Origin: Cellulomonas xylanilytica
GTDB lineage: Bacteria > Actinomycetota > Actinomycetes > Actinomycetales > Cellulomonadaceae
Reading direction: 5' to 3'
Assembly: GCF_007989805.1 (NCBI RefSeq)
Contig: NZ_BJUB01000003.1
Coordinates: 1-64,000 of the forward strand
DNA: 64,000 nucleotides
Numbering within the stretch: the stretch's first letter is position 1; the number at the start of each line of letters is the position of its first letter. The position numbers and the translations under genes were made by a program. This document shows, one piece after another, positions 35,993 to 43,755 of the stretch. Below the pieces are notes generated by a model that was given only the letters and a program-made list of their open reading frames with translations, made no database searches and was not told the origin of the DNA.

Positions 35993-36988
35993 CTAAGGAG
36001 CCACGGCGGGAGCCTGTCGCGCCGTCCACCCCGCCAGCCGCTCCAGTCCCTCGTCCAGACCGACCAGGGGCGTCCAGCCGAGCGCGTCGCGCGTCCGACG
36101 CTGGTCGAACCAGTGCGCGGTGGAGAGCTGCTCGGCGACGAAGCGGGTCAGCGGCGGCTCGCCGGCCAGGGGGAACGTGCGCCACGCGACGTCGAGGACC
36201 GACCCCGCGGCCCGTGCCAGGCCGGCGGGGACGTGCCGCCGCGGGACCGGCACGCCGCTCGCCGCGCAGATGCCCGCGAGGAGCTCGACGACCGGACGGG
36301 GCTCCCCGTTGGTGACGACGTACGGCGAGCCGTAGGCGGCCACGTCGGCGTCCAGGGCCGCCACCAGGGCGTCCACCGCGTTGTCGACGTAGGTCGTGTC
36401 GATGAGCGCGGCACCGTCGCCGAGCACCGGCAGGCGGCCCGACCGGGCCCGGTCCACGATCCGACCGACCAGCTGGGTGTCGCCCGGCCCCCACACGATG
36501 TGCGGTCGGACGGCGATGACACGCAGACCGGCCGGGTCGTCCGCCGCGAGCGCCAGGAGCTCGGCGGTGGCCTTGGTCCGCGCGTAGCTGCCGCGCGCGT
36601 GCCCGGGGTCGGCCGGGCCGGCGCCCGCACCCGTCAACGACCGGCCGTGGTGCGCGACCGACGGCGTCGAGACGTGCACGAAGCGCGCCACGCCCGCGGC
36701 CCGTGCCTCGTCGAGGAGCAGCCGGGTCCCGCCGACGTTGACCTCCTCGAACTGGGCGAGCGGTCCCGTGATCGTGACCTTGGCCGCCAGGTGCACGACC
36801 GCGTCGCGGTCACGCAGCGCGGACCGCACGCACCCGGCGTCGGTGATCGAGCCGCCGATGTCGTGCGCACCGGCGACCCGCGACGCGCTGCGCTGCAGCG
36901 TGCGGACGTCGTGGCCGTCCGCGACGAGCCGTGCGGCGACCGCCCGCCCGAGCATGCCGCTCGCCCCCGTGACCAGCAGGCGGCTCAC
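35993..36988 (-). CDS. oleD: OleD-like NAD(P)-dependent 2-alkyl-3-ketoalkanoate reductase
   Basis: Extended short-chain dehydrogenase of 331 residues. The nucleotide motif TGASGMLGRAVA is at the N-terminus, and the catalytic pair is SYARTKATAE (YxxxK), with VHVSTPSVAHHG before it. Together with oleA and oleBC this suggests OleD, which reduces the beta-keto acid made by OleA to a beta-hydroxy acid. The GTG start at 36988 overlaps the oleBC stop. Alone it could be taken for a sterol dehydrogenase-like epimerase; context decides. Confidence 0.85.
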   Translation of the reverse strand: MSRLLVTGASGMLGRAVAARLVADGHDVRTLQRSASRVAGAHDIGGSITDAGCVRSALRDRDAVVHLAAKVTITGPLAQFEEVNVGGTRLLLDEARAAGVARFVHVSTPSVAHHGRSLTGAGAGPADPGHARGSYARTKATAELLALAADDPAGLRVIAVRPHIVWGPGDTQLVGRIVDRARSGRLPVLGDGAALIDTTYVDNAVDALVAALDADVAAYGSPYVVTNGEPRPVVELLAGICAASGVPVPRRHVPAGLARAAGSVLDVAWRTFPLAGEPPLTRFVAEQLSTAHWFDQRRTRDALGWTPLVGLDEGLERLAGWTARQAPAVAP

Positions 36989-39537
36989 AGCCGCGCCCGC
37001 TCCCCCGCCAGGACGCGCTCGGCCCACGCCGCCACCCGGGTGCGGTCGATCTTCGAGCTGTGCCGGACGTCCGTCGGCAGCTGCTCCACGACCAGCACCG
37101 CGGCGACGGCGGTGCCGTCGAGCGCCGCGCGGACCGCGGCGGCCAGGACGGGGTCCGCGACGACCGGGCCGTGGGACCAGACCTCCGGCTGGACGACCAC
37201 GACGACCTGCTGCGCGCCGCGCGGCCCCACCCCGACCACGGCGGCGGACACGACCTGGTCGACCGTCTGCGCCCGCTGCTCCAGCCCGACGGGGGTCCGG
37301 ACGCCGTCGGCCGTCACCAGCACGTGCGCGAGCCGGCCCTCGATCCAGAGCCGGCCGTCCGGGTCCAGGTGACCCACGTCGCCCGTGCGGTGCCAGCCCG
37401 CGTCCCGGGCGGACGCCTGCTGGGTGACCCAGAGGGCGTCGTACCGGTCCTTGACGTGGGCGGCCGCGACGAGCACCTCCCCGGTGACACCGGCCTGGTG
37501 GTCGGGCGCGCCTGTCGGCTCGCCGCCCGCGTCGAGCGCGCTGAGCGCGACCCGGACGCCCGCGACCGGTCGCCCGACGCACACGCCGTCCCCGGCGCCG
37601 AGGTCGCGCAGCTCGTCGAGCGACATGTCGGCGACGACGAGCGCCTCCGTCATGCCGTACGGCGTGTGCGCGTGCGCCGACGGCATCAGGGTCGCGGCGG
37701 CCTCGAGCAGGTCCAGACCGACGGGCGCACCGGCGGACAGGAACAGCCGGACGTCCGCGAGCGCGGCGAGCTCCGACCCGTCGGCGGTGCGGACCACCGA
37801 GCGCAGCGCCGCGGGTGACGCGAAGACGACCGCGGCGTCGATCGCGCGGACGGCCTCGGCCAGCGCCCGGGCCGTGAGCGTGCCGGGCGACGTGACGTCC
37901 ATGTCCGGGCTGGCGCTCGTCGCGCCCAGCGCGGGACCGAGCAGCACGAACGGCGCGAAGGCCGCGACGAGCGGGCTGTCCGGGCCGATGCCGTAGGTAC
38001 GGGCGACGACGTCGCGCATCGCGGCGAGCCGACGGTGCGTGTAGACGACGCCCTTGGCGGGACCGGTCGACCCCGAGGTGAACAGGACCGCCGCGTCCGC
38101 GTCGGGGTTGGGCCACGCGAGCTCTTCGGTGGAGCTTCGGCCGAGGGCGGCGAGGTCGTCCAGGGACGCGCTGACCCCCAGCGACCGGGCCACCCCGGCG
38201 CGCAGGGGTCCGGCGCTGACCAGGGTCGGGGCCCAGCGCAACCATCGCGCGGCCACCAGGGCCCTCTCGATGCCGATGACGACGGTCGGGTCCGCGGCGC
38301 GGACCGCGCGGGTCAGCCCTTGGACCCCGAGCCCGGCGTCAGCGACGACGACCACCGCCCCGAGCCGCAGGCACGCGTAGAGCACGGCCGTCAGGTCCGC
38401 CCCCGGCGGCACGAGGAGGGCGACCCGATCGCCCGGTCGCACGCCGCTCGCCGCGAGCCCGCGGGCCAGCTGCTCCGTCCGGGCCGCGAGCGCCGCCCAC
38501 GTCACCCGGCGCGACCGGGGGCCGGCCAGCTCGATCAGGGCGGTGCCGTCGTCGCCGGCCCGCTCCTCGAGGGTGGCCCCGAGTGCTCGGTAGGGCTCGT
38601 CGGACGCCGTCGGTGCGTCAGGGGCGTCGCGCGTGTCCAGCCAGCGCAGGACCGCGCCGGCGACGTCCGCGTCCTCGACCACCAGGTGGCCGGCGCCCTC
38701 GAAGCGGTGCACGTCCGCGTGCGGCAGGCGTTCGCGCAGGTCCCGCAGGTACCGGGCGGAGAACACCGGGTCGCGCGGACCCCACAGCAGGAGGACCGGG
38801 ACGTCGAGGTCCGGGATGCCCGCGGCGATCCGGTCGAGCTCCGGGCGGCTCGGGTGGTCGGCGGCGGCGGGGATGTCGGCGACGAACCCGCCGATGCCGG
38901 AGCGCCGCTCGGCGGTCCGGTAGGGCGCGCGGAAGCCGTCGGCGACCGCGGGCTCCAGCCGCGGGTGGGCGAGCGCGAGCGTGGTCTCCAGGAACGCCGG
39001 GGTGGTGACCGTGCCCACCGGCAGGACGCCGCGTGCCGTCGCGACGCGCAGCGGGGCCGGCAGCGTGTCGGCGGGCTCGTGGTGCACGGCCGTGTTGGTG
39101 AGCACGACACCGGCCAGCAGGTCGGGGTGGTCGAGCGCCCAGCCGAGGCTGACCAGACCGCCCCAGTCGTGCCCGACCGTCACGACGGGTCCGGCGAGCC
39201 CCAGGTGGTCGGTCAGTGCGCCGAGGTCGGCGACCCGGCCGGCCAGGCGGTGCTGCTCGCCGGTCCGCTCCGAGTAGCCCATCTCGAGCTGGTCGACGGC
39301 GACGACGCGCCAGGGGCGCTCCGCCCGCGCACCGGCGGCGAGCAGGCGGCGCCACAGGAACGACCACGTCGGGTTGCCGTGCACGCACAGCAGGGTGCCG
39401 ACGGGTTCGGCGTCCAGCGTCGGGCCGTTGTCGAGCAGGTGCCACGACCGCGGTCCCACCTCGAGGGTCCGGGACCAGCGCGGGTCGATCCCCCCGGCTG
39501 CCAGGACGTCCGCGGGTGGTCTCGACGCCCCCGTCAC
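36985..39537 (-). CDS. oleBC: OleBC fusion: beta-lactone decarboxylase plus beta-lactone synthetase
   Basis: 850 residues in two domains. OleB (about 1-310) is a haloalkane dehalogenase-like alpha/beta hydrolase, with the nucleophile in GHDWGG, an acid in LLWGPRDPVFS and the His in EGAGHLVVED. OleC (about 320-850) is an AMP-forming ligase-like enzyme, with VLFTSGSTGPAKGVVYTHRR, HTPYGMTEA and WHRTGDVGHLDPDGRLWIEG. OleC closes the beta-hydroxy acid to a beta-lactone and OleB removes CO2 to give a long cis-olefin. OleB and OleC are fused in Micrococcus luteus, as here. GTG start overlaps the oleA stop. Confidence 0.9.
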   Translation of the reverse strand: MTGASRPPADVLAAGGIDPRWSRTLEVGPRSWHLLDNGPTLDAEPVGTLLCVHGNPTWSFLWRRLLAAGARAERPWRVVAVDQLEMGYSERTGEQHRLAGRVADLGALTDHLGLAGPVVTVGHDWGGLVSLGWALDHPDLLAGVVLTNTAVHHEPADTLPAPLRVATARGVLPVGTVTTPAFLETTLALAHPRLEPAVADGFRAPYRTAERRSGIGGFVADIPAAADHPSRPELDRIAAGIPDLDVPVLLLWGPRDPVFSARYLRDLRERLPHADVHRFEGAGHLVVEDADVAGAVLRWLDTRDAPDAPTASDEPYRALGATLEERAGDDGTALIELAGPRSRRVTWAALAARTEQLARGLAASGVRPGDRVALLVPPGADLTAVLYACLRLGAVVVVADAGLGVQGLTRAVRAADPTVVIGIERALVAARWLRWAPTLVSAGPLRAGVARSLGVSASLDDLAALGRSSTEELAWPNPDADAAVLFTSGSTGPAKGVVYTHRRLAAMRDVVARTYGIGPDSPLVAAFAPFVLLGPALGATSASPDMDVTSPGTLTARALAEAVRAIDAAVVFASPAALRSVVRTADGSELAALADVRLFLSAGAPVGLDLLEAAATLMPSAHAHTPYGMTEALVVADMSLDELRDLGAGDGVCVGRPVAGVRVALSALDAGGEPTGAPDHQAGVTGEVLVAAAHVKDRYDALWVTQQASARDAGWHRTGDVGHLDPDGRLWIEGRLAHVLVTADGVRTPVGLEQRAQTVDQVVSAAVVGVGPRGAQQVVVVVQPEVWSHGPVVADPVLAAAVRAALDGTAVAAVLVVEQLPTDVRHSSKIDRTRVAAWAERVLAGERARL

Positions 39538-40556
39538 CAGACGATCTCGGCCATCGCGGTGTGCAGGCCGGAGCCGACGCCCATGCACAGCACCCGGTCC
39601 CCCGTGCGCAGCGAGTCCGCCTGGGCCGCCAGCGTCATCGGCAGCGCGGCCGGACCGACGTTGCCCCAGCGCGGGAACGTCGTCGGCACCTTGTCGACGT
39701 CCAGGCCCAGCGCGTCGACGATCGAGCCGGTGTGCACGGAGGAGACCTGGTGCGTGACGATGCGGTCGACGCCCGCCCAGTCCCACTCCGGCTGCGCCTC
39801 GTTCCAGGCGTCCACCACGAGCTCGAGCCCGCCGGCCAGGAGCCCGGCCGGATCCGTCTTCATGCCCTCGACGCCACCGACGCACAGCTCGTGGTGCTGC
39901 GTCGCGGAGCGGGCGACGCCGCCGACGAGCCGGTGCGCTCCGGGGTGCAGGTGCGCCGGACCGAGGACGGCTGCTGCGGCGCCCGCGCCGAGCGTGAGCG
40001 TCGCGAACTCCTCGAGGAACTGCTCGCGGGTGGTCCCCGGCGCGGTGAGCCGGTCCAGCGTGGCCTCCTGCGTCGGGCGCGGGTCCTCGCCGTTGACGAT
40101 GACCGCGTACCGGACCTGCCCCGAGTCGATCAGCTGCGCCGCGAGCGTCATGCCGTTGACGAAGCCGAGGCACGCGTTGGTCAGGTCGAAGCCGAGCGCG
40201 CTCGACGGCAGGGACAGGCCGGAGTGGATGCGGGAGGCGACCGACGGCTCGAGGAACGTCCGGGTGACGGACGTGTTGATGAGCAGACCGACGTCGCCCG
40301 CGTCGATGCCCGCCTCGGCCAGCGCCTTCGCACCGGCCGCGGTGGCGGCGTCGTCGAACGTCATCTCCTCGTCCCACCAGCGACGCTCGTGCACGCCGGC
40401 CACGCGGGAGAGCAGGCCGCGCGGGAGGCGGAGCCGCTGCAGGGTCGGTGCGAGGCGCTCGTCGAAGACCGTCGAGGGCACCACGACGGGTGCCTCGATG
40501 CCGACGACGGCCAGGAGCGCGACGTCACGATGGCGGAACGTCGCGTTGCCTGTCAC
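39534..40556 (-). CDS. oleA: OleA-like acyl-CoA condensing thiolase
   Basis: Thiolase-superfamily enzyme of 340 residues that joins two fatty acyl-CoAs head to head. Cys129 in TNACLGFVNG is the nucleophile, His lies in VTHQVSSVH and Asn in WGNVGPAALP, matching the KAS III-type triad. Glu103 in RTFLEPSVASR corresponds to the extra glutamate that distinguishes OleA from FabH. The GTG at 40556 has GAGAGGA upstream. A 79-base gap separates it from hisD, the only sizable gap in the cluster, and might hold its own promoter. Confidence 0.9.
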   Translation of the reverse strand: MTGNATFRHRDVALLAVVGIEAPVVVPSTVFDERLAPTLQRLRLPRGLLSRVAGVHERRWWDEEMTFDDAATAAGAKALAEAGIDAGDVGLLINTSVTRTFLEPSVASRIHSGLSLPSSALGFDLTNACLGFVNGMTLAAQLIDSGQVRYAVIVNGEDPRPTQEATLDRLTAPGTTREQFLEEFATLTLGAGAAAAVLGPAHLHPGAHRLVGGVARSATQHHELCVGGVEGMKTDPAGLLAGGLELVVDAWNEAQPEWDWAGVDRIVTHQVSSVHTGSIVDALGLDVDKVPTTFPRWGNVGPAALPMTLAAQADSLRTGDRVLCMGVGSGLHTAMAEIVW

Positions 40557-40635
40557 AGGCTGTCCTCTCGACGATGGGCGGTGGTCGCGGGTGCGAGGTC
40601 GGGGCGTACGGCCACCGGCGCGCGGGTGGAGTACC

Positions 40636-41958
40636 TCAGAATCTGGCCCGCACCGCCTCGCCGTGCGCGGGGAGTCCTTCGGCGTCGGCGAGCGCGACGA
40701 TCTTGTCCGCGACGTCCGAGAGCGCGTCGGCGTCGTACTCGATCACCTGGACGGCGCGCAGGAACGAGTGCACCCCGAGACCGCTCGCGAAGTGCGCGCA
40801 GCCCCCGGTCGGCAGGACGTGGTTGGACCCGGCCATGTAGTCGCCCAGCGAGACGGGCGAGTAGGCACCGACGAAGATCGCCCCGGCGCTGGTCACGCGC
40901 TCGGCGAGCGCCGCCGCTCCGACCGTCTGGATCTCCAGGTGCTCCGCGCCGTAGGCGTTCACCACGTCGAGGCCCTGCTCCAAGTCGTCGACGAGGACGA
41001 TCGCTGACTGCTCGCCGCGCAACGCCGTCGAGACGCGCTCCCGGTGCATCGTGGCGTCCACGCGGTCGACGAGCTTGGCCTCGACCGCGCCCGCCAGCTC
41101 GACGGACGGCGTCACCAGCACGGCGGCGGCCAGCGGGTCGTGCTCGGCCTGGGAGACGAGGTCGGCGGCGACGTGCGTGGCGTCGGCGGTGCCGTCAGCC
41201 AGGATCGCGATCTCGGTCGGGCCCGCCTCGGCGTCGATGCCGACGATCCCCCGCACCAGCCGCTTGGCGGCGGCGACGTAGACGTTGCCGGGTCCGGTGA
41301 CGACGTCGACCGGCTCGCAGAGGGTGTCGCCGTCGACGGCGTCCGAACCGGCGGCGCCGTAGGCGAACATCCCGACCGCCTGGGCCCCGCCGACGGCGTA
41401 GACCTCGTCGATCTCGAGCAGCGCGCACGTGGCCAGGACGACCGGGTCCGGCAGACCGCCCTGGTCCTTCTGCGGGGGCGACGCCACGGCCAGCGACCCG
41501 ACACCGGCTGCCTGGGCGGCGACGACGTTCATCACCACGGACGAGGGGTACACGGCGAGCCCGCCCGGGACGTAGAGGCCGACGCGGCGCACGGGCAGCC
41601 AGCGCTGGCGCACCTGCGCACCGGGGGCGAGCTCGACGGTGAAGTCGGCCGGTCGCTGGGCGCCGTGCACCTGCCGGACGCGGCGGATGGTCTCCTCGAG
41701 CGCGGACCGGACGTCCGGGTCGAGCGCGCCGACCGCGGCGGTGATCACGTCCGCGGGGACGCGCAGGTGCTCCGGGCGCACGCCGTCGAAGCGCTCCGCG
41801 AGGTCGCGCAGCTCCGCTGCCCCGCGGGCACGGACGGCGGCCAGGATGGGTGCGACGATCTCGGCAGCGTGCTCGACGTCGACCTCGGCACGAGGAAGCT
41901 CGTCCAGGAGCTCGCGACGCGACAGGGCGCGACCGCGCAGGTCGATGCGGGTGATCAC
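40636..41958 (-). CDS. hisD: Histidinol dehydrogenase
   Basis: Zinc-dependent NAD enzyme for the last two steps of histidine synthesis. Length is 440 residues from the GTG at 41958. Family blocks are [60 protein letters not shown] and the metal-binding QAEHDP. An ATG four codons upstream (41970) is possible, but a -10 box TATGCT covers it, favouring a leaderless start at the GTG. First gene of the his operon. Confidence 0.96.
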   Translation of the reverse strand: MITRIDLRGRALSRRELLDELPRAEVDVEHAAEIVAPILAAVRARGAAELRDLAERFDGVRPEHLRVPADVITAAVGALDPDVRSALEETIRRVRQVHGAQRPADFTVELAPGAQVRQRWLPVRRVGLYVPGGLAVYPSSVVMNVVAAQAAGVGSLAVASPPQKDQGGLPDPVVLATCALLEIDEVYAVGGAQAVGMFAYGAAGSDAVDGDTLCEPVDVVTGPGNVYVAAAKRLVRGIVGIDAEAGPTEIAILADGTADATHVAADLVSQAEHDPLAAAVLVTPSVELAGAVEAKLVDRVDATMHRERVSTALRGEQSAIVLVDDLEQGLDVVNAYGAEHLEIQTVGAAALAERVTSAGAIFVGAYSPVSLGDYMAGSNHVLPTGGCAHFASGLGVHSFLRAVQVIEYDADALSDVADKIVALADAEGLPAHGEAVRARF

Positions 41959-41965
41959 GTTCCCG

Positions 41966-41971
41966 AGCATA
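41966..41971 (-). promoter_or_regulatory. -10 box of hisD
   Basis: TATGCT on the minus strand ends 7 bases before the GTG at 41958, so transcription would begin at the start codon. No clear -35 and no ribosome site were found. Confidence 0.4.
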
Positions 41972-42057
41972 GGACGGACGCCAGCACGTGGCCTGACCAC
42001 GACCACGGGCCGGGCCGTGCGCTGCGCCACAGTGCTGCGGGGAGGCAGACTGCTCCC

Positions 42058-42288
42058 ATGACTGCTTCCTCGGCCGAGGTCCCCATCTCCGACGACTCGA
42101 TCCGGCTCGGCCAGTTCCTCAAGCTGGCGGACCTCGCCGACTCCGGCGCGCACGCCCGCGAGCTCCTGGAGGACGGGGCCGTCACGGTGAACGGTGAGGA
42201 CGAGACCCGGCGCGGCCGTCAGCTGGTCAAGGGCGACGTGGTCGAGGTCGACCTGCCGACGGGCTACAAGGAGGCCACGGTCGGCTGA
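42058..42288 (+). CDS. S4-domain RNA-binding protein
   Basis: Small cytosolic protein of 76 residues consisting of a single S4 domain: [40 protein letters not shown] and VKGDVVEV. Members bind structured RNA, for example ribosomal or tRNA targets. ATG at 42058 with GGGGAGG about a dozen bases upstream. Divergent from hisD with 99 bases between, and its 3' end nearly abuts the SRPBCC gene. Confidence 0.85.
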   Translation: MTASSAEVPISDDSIRLGQFLKLADLADSGAHARELLEDGAVTVNGEDETRRGRQLVKGDVVEVDLPTGYKEATVG

Positions 42289-42290
42289 CC

Positions 42291-42788
42291 TCAGGCCTGC
42301 CGGTACCGCGGCAGCGCGGCGGCGAAGAGGTCGTCCCAGTCACGGACCGCCCGGCCGGCGACGTGGTCGTCGAGCTGGTCCAGCGAGGCGTGCCACCCCC
42401 CGCCGTAGCCGCGAGCCGCCGCCTCCTCCAGGTCCAGGTGCTCCAGCACGAGGAGCGCTCCGTCGTCGTCGCCGGCGATGTCGACCGTCACCCTGCTCTC
42501 GGGCTCGCCGGGGAACTGCCACACCAGCACCATCCGGCGCGGTGCGTCGCACGCGAGGATCTCGCCGGTCGCGTTCTGGTCCGACCCGGCGACGTCCTCG
42601 CCCATCCGCAGCTCGTACCGGCCGCCCACGACCAGGTCCCCGTAGACCGGGCCGAGCCAGCGGGCCAGCCGCTCGGGGTCGGTCACGCACGACCAGAGGT
42701 CCTCGGGCGTCGTGGCGTACCGCCGCTCGAACCGGACCGTCGTGCCGGTCGGCGTCGGTGTCAGCACCCCCCACAGGTCAGTCGTCAT
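42291..42788 (-). CDS. SRPBCC/AHSA1-type protein
   Basis: 165 residues of the START-like fold. Typical blocks are [31 protein letters not shown] and [29 protein letters not shown]. Such proteins bind small hydrophobic ligands. The ATG at 42788 overlaps the upstream ArsR gene by 11 bases. ArsR plus AHSA1 pairs are frequent in actinobacteria, suggesting the regulator and ligand-binding protein act together. Confidence 0.88.
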   Translation of the reverse strand: MTTDLWGVLTPTPTGTTVRFERRYATTPEDLWSCVTDPERLARWLGPVYGDLVVGGRYELRMGEDVAGSDQNATGEILACDAPRRMVLVWQFPGEPESRVTVDIAGDDDGALLVLEHLDLEEAAARGYGGGWHASLDQLDDHVAGRAVRDWDDLFAAALPRYRQA

Positions 42789-43119
42789 CTCGCATCCTCC
42801 GCTTCCGCGCCCCGCGGGCGACCTCGGTCTCCAACGCGTCCAGGTGCCCGTCCCAGAACCGGCGGATGCGCCGCGCCCAGACCTCGACCTCGTCGAGCGC
42901 CTCGGGCCGGACCGAGTAGAGCCGGACCGCACCGTGCGGCACCGAGTCCACGACGCCGGCCTCGCGCAGGACGCGCAGGTGGCGCGACGCGGCGGGCTGG
43001 CTGATGCCGAACTCCGCCCCGACCGCGCTGGCCAGCTGCCCGGCGCTGCGTCCACCGTCGGCGAGCAGCTCGACGAGCCGCCGCCGGACCGGGTCTCCCA
43101 ACGCATCCATCACCTGCAC
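42778..43119 (-). CDS. ArsR-family transcriptional regulator
   Basis: Winged-helix repressor of 113 residues from the GTG at 43119. The core reads MDALGDPVRRRLVELLADGG, then GISQPAASRHLRVLREAGVV (recognition helix) and the wing. No metal-binding cysteine pair is present, so it is probably not metal-responsive. A longer frame from 43155 exists, but it would read through the operator-like palindrome; GGAAG 8 bases before the GTG supports the shorter form. Confidence 0.88.
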   Translation of the reverse strand: MQVMDALGDPVRRRLVELLADGGRSAGQLASAVGAEFGISQPAASRHLRVLREAGVVDSVPHGAVRLYSVRPEALDEVEVWARRIRRFWDGHLDALETEVARGARKRRMRDDD

Positions 43120-43141
43120 ACGGCCGATACTTCCACTCTCG

Positions 43142-43151
43142 GTTATATAAC
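43142..43151. promoter_or_regulatory. Operator-like palindrome between arsR-type gene and peroxiredoxin
   Basis: GTTATATAAC is a perfect 10-base palindrome in an AT-rich island of about 30 bases, unlike its GC-rich surroundings. It lies between the divergent starts at 43119 and 43189. It is a candidate autoregulatory site of the ArsR protein. Confidence 0.45.
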
Positions 43152-43176
43152 GCAACTGCTATATGAACAGGCCCGT

Positions 43177-43182
43177 TAGCCT
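43177..43182 (+). promoter_or_regulatory. -10 box of the peroxiredoxin gene
   Basis: TAGCCT ends 6 bases before the GTG at 43189, consistent with a leaderless mRNA. The upstream region overlaps the AT-rich operator zone. Confidence 0.35.
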
Positions 43183-43188
43183 CGGCCC

Positions 43189-43755
43189 GTGGACCTCAGC
43201 CGCCTCCCGGACGACCTGCCCGCCCCCGCCGCAGACGGCGCGGCCGACCACCTGGCCGGAGCACGGCTGCCGGCGCTCGGCCTTCCCGCGACCGACGGGT
43301 CGACCGTCACCCTCGACACCCTGGGTCCCGGCCGCACGGTCCTCTACGCCTACCCGCTCACCGGCCGACCGGGCACCGACCTGCCCGACGACTGGGACGC
43401 CATCCCCGGTGCGCGCGGCTGCACCGCTGAGGCGTGCGCGTTCCGCGACCACCACGCCGACCTGCTCGCCGCCGGTGCGGCAGCGGTCTACGGGCTGTCG
43501 ACGCAGGACACGGCGTACCAGCGCGAGGCCGTAGAGCGCCTGCACCTGCCGTTCGCGATGCTGAGCGACGCGGCCCTCGCCGTCACGCGCGCGATGGACC
43601 TGCCCACGTTCGACGCCGCCGGCCGGACGCTGCTGCGCCGGCTCACGATGGTGGTGCGCGACGGCGTCGTCGAGAAGGTCTTCTACCCCGTCTTCCCGCC
43701 CGACCGGCACGCGGCCGAGGTGCTCGCGTGGCTGGTCAGGACGCCAGGCAGCTAG
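43189..43755 (+). CDS. Peroxiredoxin (BCP/PrxQ-like)
   Basis: Thiol peroxidase of 188 residues that reduces hydroperoxides. The active-site block is GARGCTAEACAFRDHH, equivalent to PGCTxEACxFRD, with peroxidatic and resolving cysteines five residues apart. The PxxxT part is altered (IPGARG), which is unusual. GTG start without a ribosome site. Divergent from the ArsR gene, so perhaps under its control. Its end overlaps dnaE by 20 bases. Confidence 0.85.
   Translation: MDLSRLPDDLPAPAADGAADHLAGARLPALGLPATDGSTVTLDTLGPGRTVLYAYPLTGRPGTDLPDDWDAIPGARGCTAEACAFRDHHADLLAAGAAAVYGLSTQDTAYQREAVERLHLPFAMLSDAALAVTRAMDLPTFDAAGRTLLRRLTMVVRDGVVEKVFYPVFPPDRHAAEVLAWLVRTPGS

Noticed and set aside
37000..39537. 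Two separate genes oleB and oleC
   Set aside because: The frame is continuous through the junction near residue 310-320 with no stop or internal ribosome site, and fused OleBC is known.
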